From an uncultured Eubacterium sp. (GTDB lineage Bacteria > Bacillota > Clostridia > Lachnospirales > CAG-274), in NCBI GenBank assembly GCA_900543365.1, contig UQRG01000009.1, forward strand, positions 1-22,228: a stretch of 22,228 nt of DNA, written 5' to 3'. Under the pieces are notes generated by a model that did not search any database, was not told the DNA's origin, and saw nothing but the letters and a program-made list of their open reading frames with translations. The translations under genes were made by a program, and so were the position numbers. Below are positions 15,023-21,776 of this stretch, piece by piece (within the stretch, counting starts at the first letter, position 1; each line of letters opens with the position of its first letter).

Positions 15023-15748
15023 TTATTCAGCCTGTGCAAGAACAAGTTTTGGGTCAGTTGGGTTATCGTCGTTTAAAACTGAAAATTCCAAATGTGGACC
15101 TAAAGCTGTGCTATAATTTGTAGGATTAGCTACTGTACCTATTTTATCACCTTTGTGAACAGACTCTCCTTCTGATACAGCCAAGTTTTCTTCTAACTGG
15201 CTGTATGTAGAGCACCAGCCATTGCCGTGATCTACTTTGACTGTTACACCTGAAATCTTATCTTTGGTTATTGAGGTAATTATGCCATCAGCTGATGCAC
15301 ACACATTAGTACCAACATCGGCAGAAATACATACAGAATCATTTGTTCTATACTGTTCAAGAGTTCTGTCATATATTCCAGTATCAACACTATAATCCAT
15401 TACAATTTGTCCGGAAACAGGCCAAGACATTTCTTGACTCTCATCAAATAAACTTAGTTCTCCATTGTCAGTAGTTTCACTATTTGCTGACTGTGTTTTT
15501 TCAGCTTTAGTTATAGTTTCTGTTGGAGCTTCAGCGTTTACATCAGTTGTAGCTTCTGTAGTTGCAAGTGGCTTAATATTTGATTTGTCAACAGGGGATA
15601 TATTTTCCTCTAAGTTGGCTTCATTGTTATTAGACTTGTTGCCACTATTAAGAATAGAAATACCAAAGGCTAATATAATAAATACAGCAGCTAATGTGTA
15701 AAGTACAGTATAAAAGCCTTTTTTGTTGTAATTTTCATTTTTATCCAT
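15023..15748 (-). CDS. SpoIIQ-like LytM (M23) domain protein with degenerate active site
   Basis: A 241-residue type II membrane protein: short cytoplasmic start, one transmembrane segment at about 12-33, a Thr/Glu/Ala-rich linker (about 35-105) and a LytM domain (about 108-235). The block WPVSG...DYS...TLEQYRT is typical of SpoIIQ, the forespore protein that pairs with mother-cell SpoIIIAH during engulfment. The usual zinc and catalytic positions are changed: the HxxxD motif reads Asn136...Cys140, the catalytic His of YxHL is Gln184, and HxH reads His219-x-Glu221. Peptidase activity is thus unlikely, as also described for B. subtilis SpoIIQ. The ATG at 15748 is 7 bases from AGGAGG; an in-frame GTG at 15754 is too close. 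A sigma-F-like sequence lies upstream. SpoIIQ identity is an inference from domain layout; spoIIIA genes are not in the window. Confidence 0.8.
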   Translation of the reverse strand: MDKNENYNKKGFYTVLYTLAAVFIILAFGISILNSGNKSNNNEANLEENISPVDKSNIKPLATTEATTDVNAEAPTETITKAEKTQSANSETTDNGELSLFDESQEMSWPVSGQIVMDYSVDTGIYDRTLEQYRTNDSVCISADVGTNVCASADGIITSITKDKISGVTVKVDHGNGWCSTYSQLEENLAVSEGESVHKGDKIGTVANPTNYSTALGPHLEFSVLNDDNPTDPKLVLAQAE

Positions 15749-15767
15749 TCTCACACCTCCTAATCCT

Positions 15768-15798
15768 ATTATTGTCCTTATATGTAATGTTTATACAT
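15768..15798 (-). promoter_or_regulatory. Possible sigma-F-like promoter of the SpoIIQ-like gene
   Basis: On the minus strand, ATGTATA (15798-15792) fits the sigma-F -35 pattern, and GGACAATAAT (15777-15768) begins with the GG and shares several positions of the sigma-F -10 pattern, with a 14-base spacer. The -10 has two mismatches. B. subtilis spoIIQ is sigma-F dependent, which makes the match meaningful but not proven. No good sigma-A promoter was seen here. Confidence 0.35.
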
Positions 15799-15842
15799 TA
15801 TTAAAATAAAATTTATGTAAATTAAATATTTATTGTATACAA
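15785..15842 (+). repeat. Two perfect palindromic sites in the divergent spoIIQ-like/argF gap
   Basis: TAATGT-TTAT-ACATTA at 15785-15800 and TTGTATACAA at 15833-15842 are perfect inverted repeats. The first overlaps the candidate -35 of the minus-strand gene, the second overlaps the candidate -35 of argF. They are plausible binding sites for a regulator, but neither fits the ArgR box spacing, so I assign no factor. Confidence 0.35.
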
Positions 15843-15864
15843 TTAAAAAAAATTGTTGTATAAT
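15836..15864 (+). promoter_or_regulatory. Probable promoter of argF
   Basis: A perfect TATAAT at 15859-15864, 30 bases upstream of the argF ATG. The best-placed -35 is TATACA at 15836-15841 (17-base spacer), a weak match, lying within the palindrome TTGTATACAA. A weak -35 inside a palindrome would suit a regulated promoter. Confidence 0.5.
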
Positions 15865-15894
15865 TAGATTAAATGGTTTTTAGGAGGATTAAAT

Positions 15895-16884
15895 ATGAGT
15901 GTTAATTTAAAAGGAAAGAATTTTCTTAAAATTTTGGATTTTACAACAGAAGAACTTGAATACCTTTTAGACTTGGCTGCTGATTTAAAGGCTAAGAAAA
16001 AAGCGGGTATTCCTGTTGATATTTATAAAGGAAAGAATGTTGCTCTTATATTTGAAAAAACAAGTACAAGAACAAGATGTGCTTTTGAAGTTGCTGCCTC
16101 TGATTTAGGTATGGGTTCTACATATCTTGACCCAAGCGGTTCTCAGATTGGAAAAAAAGAAAGTATTGCTGATACTGCAAGAGTGTTAGGTAGAATGTTT
16201 GATGGTATTGAATATAGAGGTTTTGGTCAGGAAATTGTTGAGGAGCTTGCTAAATATGCTGGTGTTCCAGTTTGGAATGGTCTTACTAATGAATCTCATC
16301 CAACTCAGATTTTAGCTGACTTTTTAACTATTAGAGAACATTTAGGTAAGCTTAAGGGTGTAAACTTTGTTTATATGGGTGATGCTCGTTACAATATGGG
16401 TAACTCCCTTATGGCTGGTTGTGCTAAAATGGGTATTAATTTTACTGCCTGTGCTCCTAAAAAATATTTCCCGGATTCTAAACTTGTTGAAAAATGTAGA
16501 AAAATTGCTGAGTCTAATGGTTCAACAATTACATTGACAGAAGATGTAACAGCAGGTACTAAAAATGCTGATGTTATTTATACTGATGTTTGGGTATCAA
16601 TGGGTGAGCCAGATGAGGTTTGGACAGAAAGAATTAAGGAGCTTTCTCCATATCAGGTAAATAAGGCTATTATGAATAATGCTTGTGAAAAGGCTATATT
16701 TATGCACTGTTTGCCAGCTTTTCACGACCTTAATACTAAAATCGGTAAGGAAATTAACAAAAAGTTTGGCATAAATGAAATGGAAGTTACAGATGAAGTG
16801 TTTGAATCTTCTCAATCCGTTGTCTTTGATGAAGCTGAAAATAGAATGCATACTATTAAGGCTGTTATGTATGCTACACTATAA
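15895..16884 (+). CDS. argF: Ornithine carbamoyltransferase
   Basis: A 329-residue enzyme joining carbamoyl phosphate and ornithine to give citrulline (or the reverse in arginine breakdown). The carbamoyl-phosphate loop STRTR is at 57-61, followed by CAFEVAASDLGMGSTYLDP; ornithine-site and catalytic Cys motif HCLPAFHD is at 271-278; HPTQILADF, DARYNMGNS and WVSMGEP are also normal. Whether it is anabolic (ArgF) or catabolic (ArcB) cannot be told: no arcA, arcC or arg gene is adjacent. AGGAGG precedes the ATG. trpS follows after 22 bases, then kdgK after another short gap, so the three are probably one transcript, an unusual mix. Confidence 0.96.
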   Translation: MSVNLKGKNFLKILDFTTEELEYLLDLAADLKAKKKAGIPVDIYKGKNVALIFEKTSTRTRCAFEVAASDLGMGSTYLDPSGSQIGKKESIADTARVLGRMFDGIEYRGFGQEIVEELAKYAGVPVWNGLTNESHPTQILADFLTIREHLGKLKGVNFVYMGDARYNMGNSLMAGCAKMGINFTACAPKKYFPDSKLVEKCRKIAESNGSTITLTEDVTAGTKNADVIYTDVWVSMGEPDEVWTERIKELSPYQVNKAIMNNACEKAIFMHCLPAFHDLNTKIGKEINKKFGINEMEVTDEVFESSQSVVFDEAENRMHTIKAVMYATL

Positions 16885-16906
16885 TTAGAAACTGGAGTGA
16901 ATTAAA

Positions 16907-17512
16907 ATGTCAGAAGAAAAGAAGAAAGTTATATATAGTGCAATGCAACCATCAGGTATACCATCTCTTGGTAACTATATTGGTGCATTAAAAAATTGGA
17001 AAAATTTACAAGATGAATATAATTGTATATTTGGTGTTGCAAATATGCACGCTATTACTGTTAGACAAGACCCAACTGAATTAAGAAAAAGAACTAAGGA
17101 TTTAGTTGCATTATTTTTGTCAATAGGTCTTAATCCAGATGAGCATATTATTTATGTTCAGTCTGATGTTAAGGCTCACGCAGAGCTTGCTTGGATATTA
17201 AATTGTTATACTTATATGGGTGAACTTAGCAGAATGACACAGTTTAAGGACAAGTCTGCAAAGCACGCTGACAATATTAATGCTGGTCTTTTTACTTATC
17301 CAGTTTTAATGGCTGGGGATATTCTTCTTTATCAAAGTGATTTGGTACCAGTTGGTGCTGACCAGAAACAGCATCTTGAAATTTGTAGAGATATTGCTGT
17401 CAGATTTAATAGTGTATATGGTGATGTATTCAAAATTCCTGACCCTTATATTCCTAAGGTGGGAGCTAGAATAATGGGACTTCAAAATCCTGAAAAGAAA
17501 ATGAGTAAGTGA
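16907..17512 (+). pseudogene. trpS: Tryptophanyl-tRNA synthetase, N-terminal fragment (frameshifted)
   Basis: The first 201 residues of a class I TrpRS, which charges tRNA-Trp. The HIGH-equivalent is in MQPSGIPSLGNYIGALKNW (about 13-31), and VGADQKQHLEICRDIAVRFN is typical of the tryptophan/AMP pocket. The frame ends in a UGA directly after Lys-Met-Ser-Lys (198-201), that is, in the middle of the KMSKS ATP-binding loop; the remainder of the enzyme continues in another frame. Intact homologues continue as KMSKS-D-x-N-x-N-N, so 2 or 5 bases appear to be missing at about 17509-17511. Without the shift this fragment lacks the anticodon-binding domain. Either a mutation, a sequencing error or a recoding site; if this is the sole trpS, error or recoding is more likely because the enzyme is essential. 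Confidence 0.9.
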
Positions 17513-17516
17513 TAAT

Positions 17517-17906
17517 ATGAACAATGTTATTTATATTTTAGATGAACCTAATGTAATTAGAAACAAGATTAAAAGAGCTGTAACAGACTCAGATAGTGAA
17601 ATTAGATATGGCGAGGATAAGCCTGGTGTAAGCAACCTTCTTAACATTTATTCTTCAGTAACAGGTAAGACTATTGATGAAGCTGTAAATGAGTTTAAGG
17701 GCTTTGGTTATGGTGATTTTAAGGCAGCAGTGGGAGAGGCTGTCGTTGCAGAACTTGAGCCTATTCAGAAGAAGTTTAAGGAATATTCAGCTGATAAGGC
17801 TTACTTAGAAAAGGTAATGAGGGACGGTGCTGATAAGGCTTCTTATATTGCTAATAAGACATTAACAAAAGTTAAGAAGAAAGTTGGCTATCCTATTTAC
17901 AAATAA
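17517..17906 (+). pseudogene. trpS: Tryptophanyl-tRNA synthetase, C-terminal fragment
   Basis: A 129-codon frame continuing the TrpRS sequence: NNVIYILDEPNVIRNKIKRA, then AVTDSDSEIRY and KPGVSNLLNIYSSVTG, all standard in the helical tRNA-binding C-terminal domain. Homology begins at GAT AAT at 17511, one base after the last Lys codon of the N-terminal fragment, so the two frames differ by +1. An ATG at 17517 lies 4 bases after the UGA, which could allow re-initiation, but there is no good ribosome binding site. Together the two parts make about 332 residues, the normal TrpRS length, and the sequence after the break is undecayed, indicating a recent event or an error in the sequence. Confidence 0.9.
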
Positions 17907-17944
17907 AAAACAAAGAACAAAAGAACAAAAAAAGGAGAATTATT

Positions 17945-18976
17945 ATGAGTATTATACCAATGAAAGACAAAAAGTTTGATATGGTTGGCTTTGGTGAAGT
18001 TATGTTAAGACTTTCACCACATAATAAGGAAAAAATTTCAAGAAGTGAAAGTTTTGAAAAACAGGCTGGCGGTTCTGAATTAAATGTTGCATCTGGTGCA
18101 GCTTTCTTAGGTGTTCGTACTGCTATTATTACTAGACTCCCTGATAACAAGGTTGGTAGATTTGCTAAGTATAAGATTAGATATGGTAATGTATCTGATG
18201 ATTATCTTATATATGATGATTCTAAAAATGCAAGACTTGGTATCTATTACTATGAAGCAGGTGCATATCCAAGAAAGTCATCTGTAGTGTATGACAGAGC
18301 TCATTCTTCAATGTGTTACTTAAAGAAAGATGAAATTGACCCTTCTGTTTATACTAATACAAGATTATTCCATGTTAGTGGTATTACTATGGCTCTTAAC
18401 TCTAACTTAAAGGAAACTACTATTGAAATTGTTAAAAAGTTTAAAGAGGCTGGTGCATCTATTAGTTTTGATTGTAACTATAGGGCTAAACTTTGGTCAG
18501 AAGAAGAAGCGAGAGAGGCAATTACATCAATCCTCCCTTACATAGATATTCTCTTTGTATCAGAGGAAACTTCAAGAAAAATGATGCAAAAAACAGGTAC
18601 TCTTGAGGAGATTATGAAGAGTTACTGTGATGAGTATGGATGTAAGGTAGTTGCAACTACTAAGAGAGAAGTTGTTAGCCCAACTAAGCATAACTTTAGT
18701 TCTAAACTTTACTATAATGGTTGTTTCTATGAAGAGCCAGCTTATGAAAATATTGAAGTAATTGATAGAATTGGTTCTGGTGATGCTTATGTTGCAGGTG
18801 CTTTGTATGCACTTTTAACAACAGATGACCCAATGCAGGCTGTTAGATATGGTAATGCAATGTCAGCTGTTAAATGTACAACTAATGGTGATATGCCAGC
18901 TGCCTCATTAGAGGAAATTCAGAGTATAATTAAGTCACATATGTCATCTGGTCCTCAGGAAGAAATGAGTAGATAA
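17945..18976 (+). CDS. kdgK: PfkB-family sugar kinase, probable 2-keto-3-deoxygluconate kinase
   Basis: A 343-residue ribokinase-fold enzyme. The start block FDMVGFGEVMLRLSP and the sugar-binding GGSELNVASGAAFLG (about 43-57) define the PfkB family; DRIGSGDAYVAG near residues 274-285 carries the catalytic Asp280 and anion hole. The pattern GEVMLRLSP plus DRIGSGDA is what I associate with KDG kinases, which phosphorylate 2-keto-3-deoxygluconate for cleavage by KDPG aldolase. However, no kdgA, uronate or pectin genes are adjacent, so the substrate is uncertain; another keto- or aldo-sugar is possible. AAAGGAG at 17931-17937 serves the ATG. It follows trpS by 38 A-rich bases with no promoter seen and ends at a good terminator. 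Confidence 0.85.
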   Translation: MSIIPMKDKKFDMVGFGEVMLRLSPHNKEKISRSESFEKQAGGSELNVASGAAFLGVRTAIITRLPDNKVGRFAKYKIRYGNVSDDYLIYDDSKNARLGIYYYEAGAYPRKSSVVYDRAHSSMCYLKKDEIDPSVYTNTRLFHVSGITMALNSNLKETTIEIVKKFKEAGASISFDCNYRAKLWSEEEAREAITSILPYIDILFVSEETSRKMMQKTGTLEEIMKSYCDEYGCKVVATTKREVVSPTKHNFSSKLYYNGCFYEEPAYENIEVIDRIGSGDAYVAGALYALLTTDDPMQAVRYGNAMSAVKCTTNGDMPAASLEEIQSIIKSHMSSGPQEEMSR

Positions 18977-18993
18977 TATATTTAGTTAAAAAT

Positions 18994-19030
18994 AACCCCT
19001 TGGTCCATACAGTTGATTGAGGGGTTTTAG
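18994..19030 (+). terminator. Intrinsic terminator after kdgK
   Basis: AACCCCT (18994-19000) pairs with AGGGGTT (19020-19026), followed by TTAG; the loop is 19 bases. It lies 18 bases after the kdgK stop codon. Confidence 0.8.
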
Positions 19031-19072
19031 TTTAAGGAGTTATTGTAGAAGGTGTGTTATATTTTTGCGATA

Positions 19073-19100
19073 GTAAAAAAGAGCGATTACTAATCGCTCC
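19073..19100 (-). terminator. Intrinsic terminator for the NlpC/P60 gene (minus strand)
   Basis: Perfect 8-bp stem GAGCGATT / AATCGCTC with a 3-base loop (19081-19099). Read on the minus strand, it is followed by six U residues (bases 19080-19075). It lies about 120 bases after the stop of the NlpC/P60 gene. The stretch between (19101-19219) is an AT-rich 3' UTR with a 14-base direct repeat, TTATAATTATTATA, at 19153-19166 and 19176-19189, and no gene that I can see. Confidence 0.88.
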
Positions 19101-19219
19101 ATACAAATAATGTGTAACTTTTTTATAATTATAAGGGGATTGTAAATTGCCATTATAATTATTATATAGTTTTTGTTATAATTATTATAGATAATTGTAA
19201 TTACTATTTGTTGCTTATT

Positions 19220-19969
19220 TTAAACCAAAACTCTTTTAGCACCAACATATGTATTTAAAGAGTATTTGTCATTTAAGTTAGATATTTTAACATTTATAGA
19301 CGCAGCGTGAATGTATTGGTTGTTACCAATATACATACCTACATGAGATATACCACTGCCATTAGTATTAAAGAATAATAAATCACCAGGCATTAATTCA
19401 GATTTAACTACAGATACACCATTTGATGAATACATACCACTTGAACTACGGCTTAATGTAATACCAAAGTTTTTATATACAGAATATACAAATCCAGAAC
19501 AATCTACACCAGAAGTAAGACTTGTGCCACCCCATACATAAGGTGTACCTAAATACTGCTTTGAAAAACTAACTATAGCATTACCTTTTTCTTCTAAAGG
19601 GTCGAGATTAGTAGGTTTTTTACCATTTTTGAAATCCACATTTGCTGAATAAACATAGCCAATATTTCCGTCATCATCTTTAACATTAACCCAACCATAT
19701 TCAGCACCTAATACAGTTAAGTTATAGCCTGCTGGTAACAGTCTAATTTGTCTTGCACTATTTGATGAATTTGACTTCATATCAACTGATACCTTGCAAG
19801 TAACATAAATATTTTCATTGTTGTTTTTAGTTGGCATAGCATCTACAATTTTGTTACTTGTTATTAAGTCTGAGAAAACGCTTTCATTAGCACTAGCTGT
19901 TATAGTACCTGCAATAGTAAAAAAACAACTTAAAATAATAATTGAATTTAACTTATTTAATAATTTCAT
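19220..19969 (-). CDS. Secreted SH3-domain NlpC/P60 peptidoglycan hydrolase
   Basis: A 249-residue exported protein with a signal peptide (positive start, hydrophobic core 10-25, likely cleavage after Ala-Ser-Ala at 25-27). A bacterial SH3 domain covers about 54-112, followed by an NlpC/P60 domain (about 128-249) with the Cys-His-His site: Cys157 in DCSGF, His209 in SHVGMYIG, His221 in YIHAAS. Family members cleave the D-gamma-glutamyl-diamino-acid bond of the peptidoglycan stem, serving growth, daughter-cell separation or spore germination. All catalytic residues are present. The gene is transcribed alone towards kdgK, from a promoter at about 20041-20069, and ended by the hairpin at 19073-19100. 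Its ribosome binding site and start region form one arm of a 10-bp inverted repeat. Specific role unknown. Confidence 0.93.
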   Translation of the reverse strand: MKLLNKLNSIIILSCFFTIAGTITASANESVFSDLITSNKIVDAMPTKNNNENIYVTCKVSVDMKSNSSNSARQIRLLPAGYNLTVLGAEYGWVNVKDDDGNIGYVYSANVDFKNGKKPTNLDPLEEKGNAIVSFSKQYLGTPYVWGGTSLTSGVDCSGFVYSVYKNFGITLSRSSSGMYSSNGVSVVKSELMPGDLLFFNTNGSGISHVGMYIGNNQYIHAASINVKISNLNDKYSLNTYVGAKRVLV

Positions 19970-20040
19970 AATATCACTCCTAAATTTGTTTCACAAATAA
20001 TCGTAAATATTAAAAATATTACACAAATGTTACGAGTGAT

Positions 20041-20069
20041 ATTCTATAATATTATCCAGTATTTGTCAA
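20041..20069 (-). promoter_or_regulatory. Sigma-A type promoter of the NlpC/P60 gene
   Basis: On the minus strand, TTGACA at 20069-20064, a 17-base spacer, and TAGAAT at 20046-20041. Transcription would start near 20034, giving a leader of about 65 bases. Just downstream is CGTAAC-N5-TGTAAT (20034-20018), resembling the WalR (YycF) direct repeat. Confidence 0.6.
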
Positions 20070-20210
20070 GTAAAAGTCATAAAAACTAAAAAATATTTGC
20101 GAATTATGAAATAATTTTGTAATAAGTTTGTGACAATTTGATTTGTAATATTGCTAAAAAGTGTAAGTATATTGCAAAAATATTTATTTATTTAATTTTC
20201 TTCATTATAT

Positions 20211-20242
20211 AAAGAGCACCACAGAACTATGCTGAGGTGCTT
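20211..20242 (-). terminator. Terminator of the dpaA-dpaB operon (minus strand)
   Basis: AGCACC/GGTGCT stem (20215-20220 with 20236-20241), extended inside by CAG/CTG after a one-base bulge on each side. On the minus strand it is followed by CTTTATAT, a weak U-run. It lies about 20 bases after the dpaB stop. Confidence 0.65.
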
Positions 20243-20260
20243 ATTATTTAGTAATATTTA

Positions 20261-20839
20261 CTAAAAAATTATTGGCTGTATTTGTTTACCCTCCATTGCA
20301 AGGGCTAAAGTATCATATATTTTACTAAAATCAGCTATCATTGATAATGGCTTTTTTTCAGGATTATCTTGTGAAAAAGGAACAAAGTATATATTCTTTC
20401 TTGTTATTAAACCACCTATATTTTTAAGGCTTATACCTAGAGCGTCATTTGTAGCCAAAGCTATAACAAGTGGTTTGTTGTTTCTTAAGTGAGCCTTGCA
20501 AGCCATTGTAACTGGTGTATCTGTAATTCCATTATTAAGTTTTGCAAGAGTATTGCCTGTGCAAGGAGCTACAAGCATTATATCTAACAGCCTTTGAGGA
20601 CCTATGGGTTCAGCGTCCTTTATTGTTGATATTATATTGTTGCCACTAATATCATACAGCTTATCTCTAAAATCCTCTACAGCTCCAAATCTTGTGTTTA
20701 TGCTGTCAGCATTGTAGCTTAAAATAGGGTATATATTTAAATTTCTTTTGCTTAAATTTGTTGCTTCCTTAAGCACCTCACTAAAAGTACAAAAAGATCC
20801 ACACATACATAAACCAAGATTTATTCCCTGTAGGTCCAT
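20261..20839 (-). CDS. dpaB: Dipicolinate synthase subunit B
   Basis: A 192-residue flavoprotein-fold protein (SpoVFB), the partner of DpaA. Together they convert dihydrodipicolinate to dipicolinic acid in the mother cell for loading into the spore core, giving heat resistance. Flavin-type Rossmann features seen are GLCMCGSFCTFSE (9-21), DIMLVAPCTGNTLAKLNNGI (residues about 85-104) and DTPVTMACKAHLRNNKPLV. The start is well defined: a full-strength ribosome binding site (AAAAGGAGGTGAT at 20855-20843) directly precedes the ATG. It follows dpaA after 48 bases on the same strand and ends in a hairpin. Presence of the pair shows the organism is a true spore former, or descends from one. Usual length for SpoVFB. 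Confidence 0.95.
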   Translation of the reverse strand: MDLQGINLGLCMCGSFCTFSEVLKEATNLSKRNLNIYPILSYNADSINTRFGAVEDFRDKLYDISGNNIISTIKDAEPIGPQRLLDIMLVAPCTGNTLAKLNNGITDTPVTMACKAHLRNNKPLVIALATNDALGISLKNIGGLITRKNIYFVPFSQDNPEKKPLSMIADFSKIYDTLALAMEGKQIQPIIF

Positions 20840-20887
20840 TGTATCACCTCCTTTTGTATAGTATGAATAATGGTGGCTTGTTGTGAG

Positions 20888-21724
20888 TTAGCTGTCAAGA
20901 ACAATATCAATAATTGATGATTTTAATATTTGTGAGGCGGAGTAGGGAGCAACTCTGCCAGGTAATCCTGGGCAATATAATGCTTTTAAATTTAATTTTC
21001 TAGCATAATTATAGTCCAATCCCCCAGGGGCTTGAGCTATGTCGATTATTGGCGTATCTTTTCTTATTCTTTTTAGTATTTCTTGATTTAGTATAGGTGC
21101 AGGTATTGTATTAAATATAAAGTCGTATTCAGATATATTTCTGTCATAGTCGTTAAAATTAATAGGAGTGCAGCTTATAGAGTTTATATAGGCTTCGTCA
21201 CTTTTTTTTCTATATGTTACATATACATTTGCTCCTATTCCTTTTAACATATTAGCTAAAACTTTGCCACATCTGCCAAAGCCTAATACAAGACTTTTGC
21301 TTTTAAAAAGAACTTTATCGCTTTCTTGTATTGCTGTCATTATAGCACCTTCTGCTGTTGGTATTGCGTTATTTATAGCAACTTCTTCTAATGAAAATAG
21401 GTCAACAGCTTTTACACTATATACATTAGATATATTTTTGAGTTTGTCAGAAATAACTCCTCCAATTAATATTTTAACATTATTGTTAGACATTACATTT
21501 AAAAGTTCATCAACTGTTAATTGGAAATTTTCACTCATATATATTTTTTTATCATCTTTAGTTATTGGTATTGGTGCTATTACTGCTTTTGAATTAGAAA
21601 TAGTGCTGTCAATATCTTTGGTGCTTTCGTATATATCAACATTGTAGCCATCTTTTTCAAGTAAATCCTTAAGTAGCTTATATCTATAATCTCCTCCTAT
21701 AATAGCAAATTTTGTTCTACTCAA
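20888..21724 (-). CDS. dpaA: Dipicolinate synthase subunit A
   Basis: A 278-residue SpoVFA homologue, the NAD(P)-binding oxidoreductase subunit of dipicolinate synthase. Seen are the N-terminal FAIIGGDYRYKLL (6-18), the loop ISDKL... with KAVDLFSLEEVAINNAIPTAEGAI (about 105-128) and a Rossmann dinucleotide motif Gly148-x-Gly150-x2-Gly153 in LVLGFGRCGK. The end IDIAQAPGGLDYNYARKLNLKALYCPGLPGRVAPYSA is split over short conserved blocks. No ATG is usable; I choose TTG at 21724 because AAGGGG (21738-21733) lies 8 bases upstream, while a GTG at 21733 overlaps that site. It follows maf by about 50 bases on the same strand. No convincing sigma-K promoter was found in that gap, so read-through from maf or an unrecognised promoter is possible. 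Confidence 0.93.
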   Translation of the reverse strand: MSRTKFAIIGGDYRYKLLKDLLEKDGYNVDIYESTKDIDSTISNSKAVIAPIPITKDDKKIYMSENFQLTVDELLNVMSNNNVKILIGGVISDKLKNISNVYSVKAVDLFSLEEVAINNAIPTAEGAIMTAIQESDKVLFKSKSLVLGFGRCGKVLANMLKGIGANVYVTYRKKSDEAYINSISCTPINFNDYDRNISEYDFIFNTIPAPILNQEILKRIRKDTPIIDIAQAPGGLDYNYARKLNLKALYCPGLPGRVAPYSASQILKSSIIDIVLDS

Positions 21725-21776
21725 AAAAATCACCCCTTACAAATTATGCAAAGAGTGAGTTGTACGATTATAAATA

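Noticed and set aside
14895..15116. 73-codon plus-strand frame in the lrgB/SpoIIQ-like gap
   Set aside because: No ribosome binding site, crosses the 14-bp hairpin and overlaps the end of the real minus-strand gene; composition does not look coding.
15780..15845. ArgR (ARG box) operator upstream of argF
   Set aside because: The palindromes have TG/CA half-sites too close together for the 18-base ArgR box, and no other window fits the pattern well.
17500..17520. prfB-style programmed +1 frameshift in trpS
   Set aside because: There is a UGA at the shift, but no CUU slippery codon and no internal Shine-Dalgarno at the right distance; an indel or sequence error is simpler. Kept only as an alternative.
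19153..19189. 14-base direct repeat TTATAATTATTATA in the NlpC/P60 3' UTR
   Set aside because: Pure A/T sequence in an AT-rich gap with only two copies; chance is a sufficient explanation.
21734..21776. Sigma-K promoter in front of dpaA
   Set aside because: CATAATTTG resembles the -10 start but misses the final TA at the right spacing, and no AC is found 16 bases upstream.
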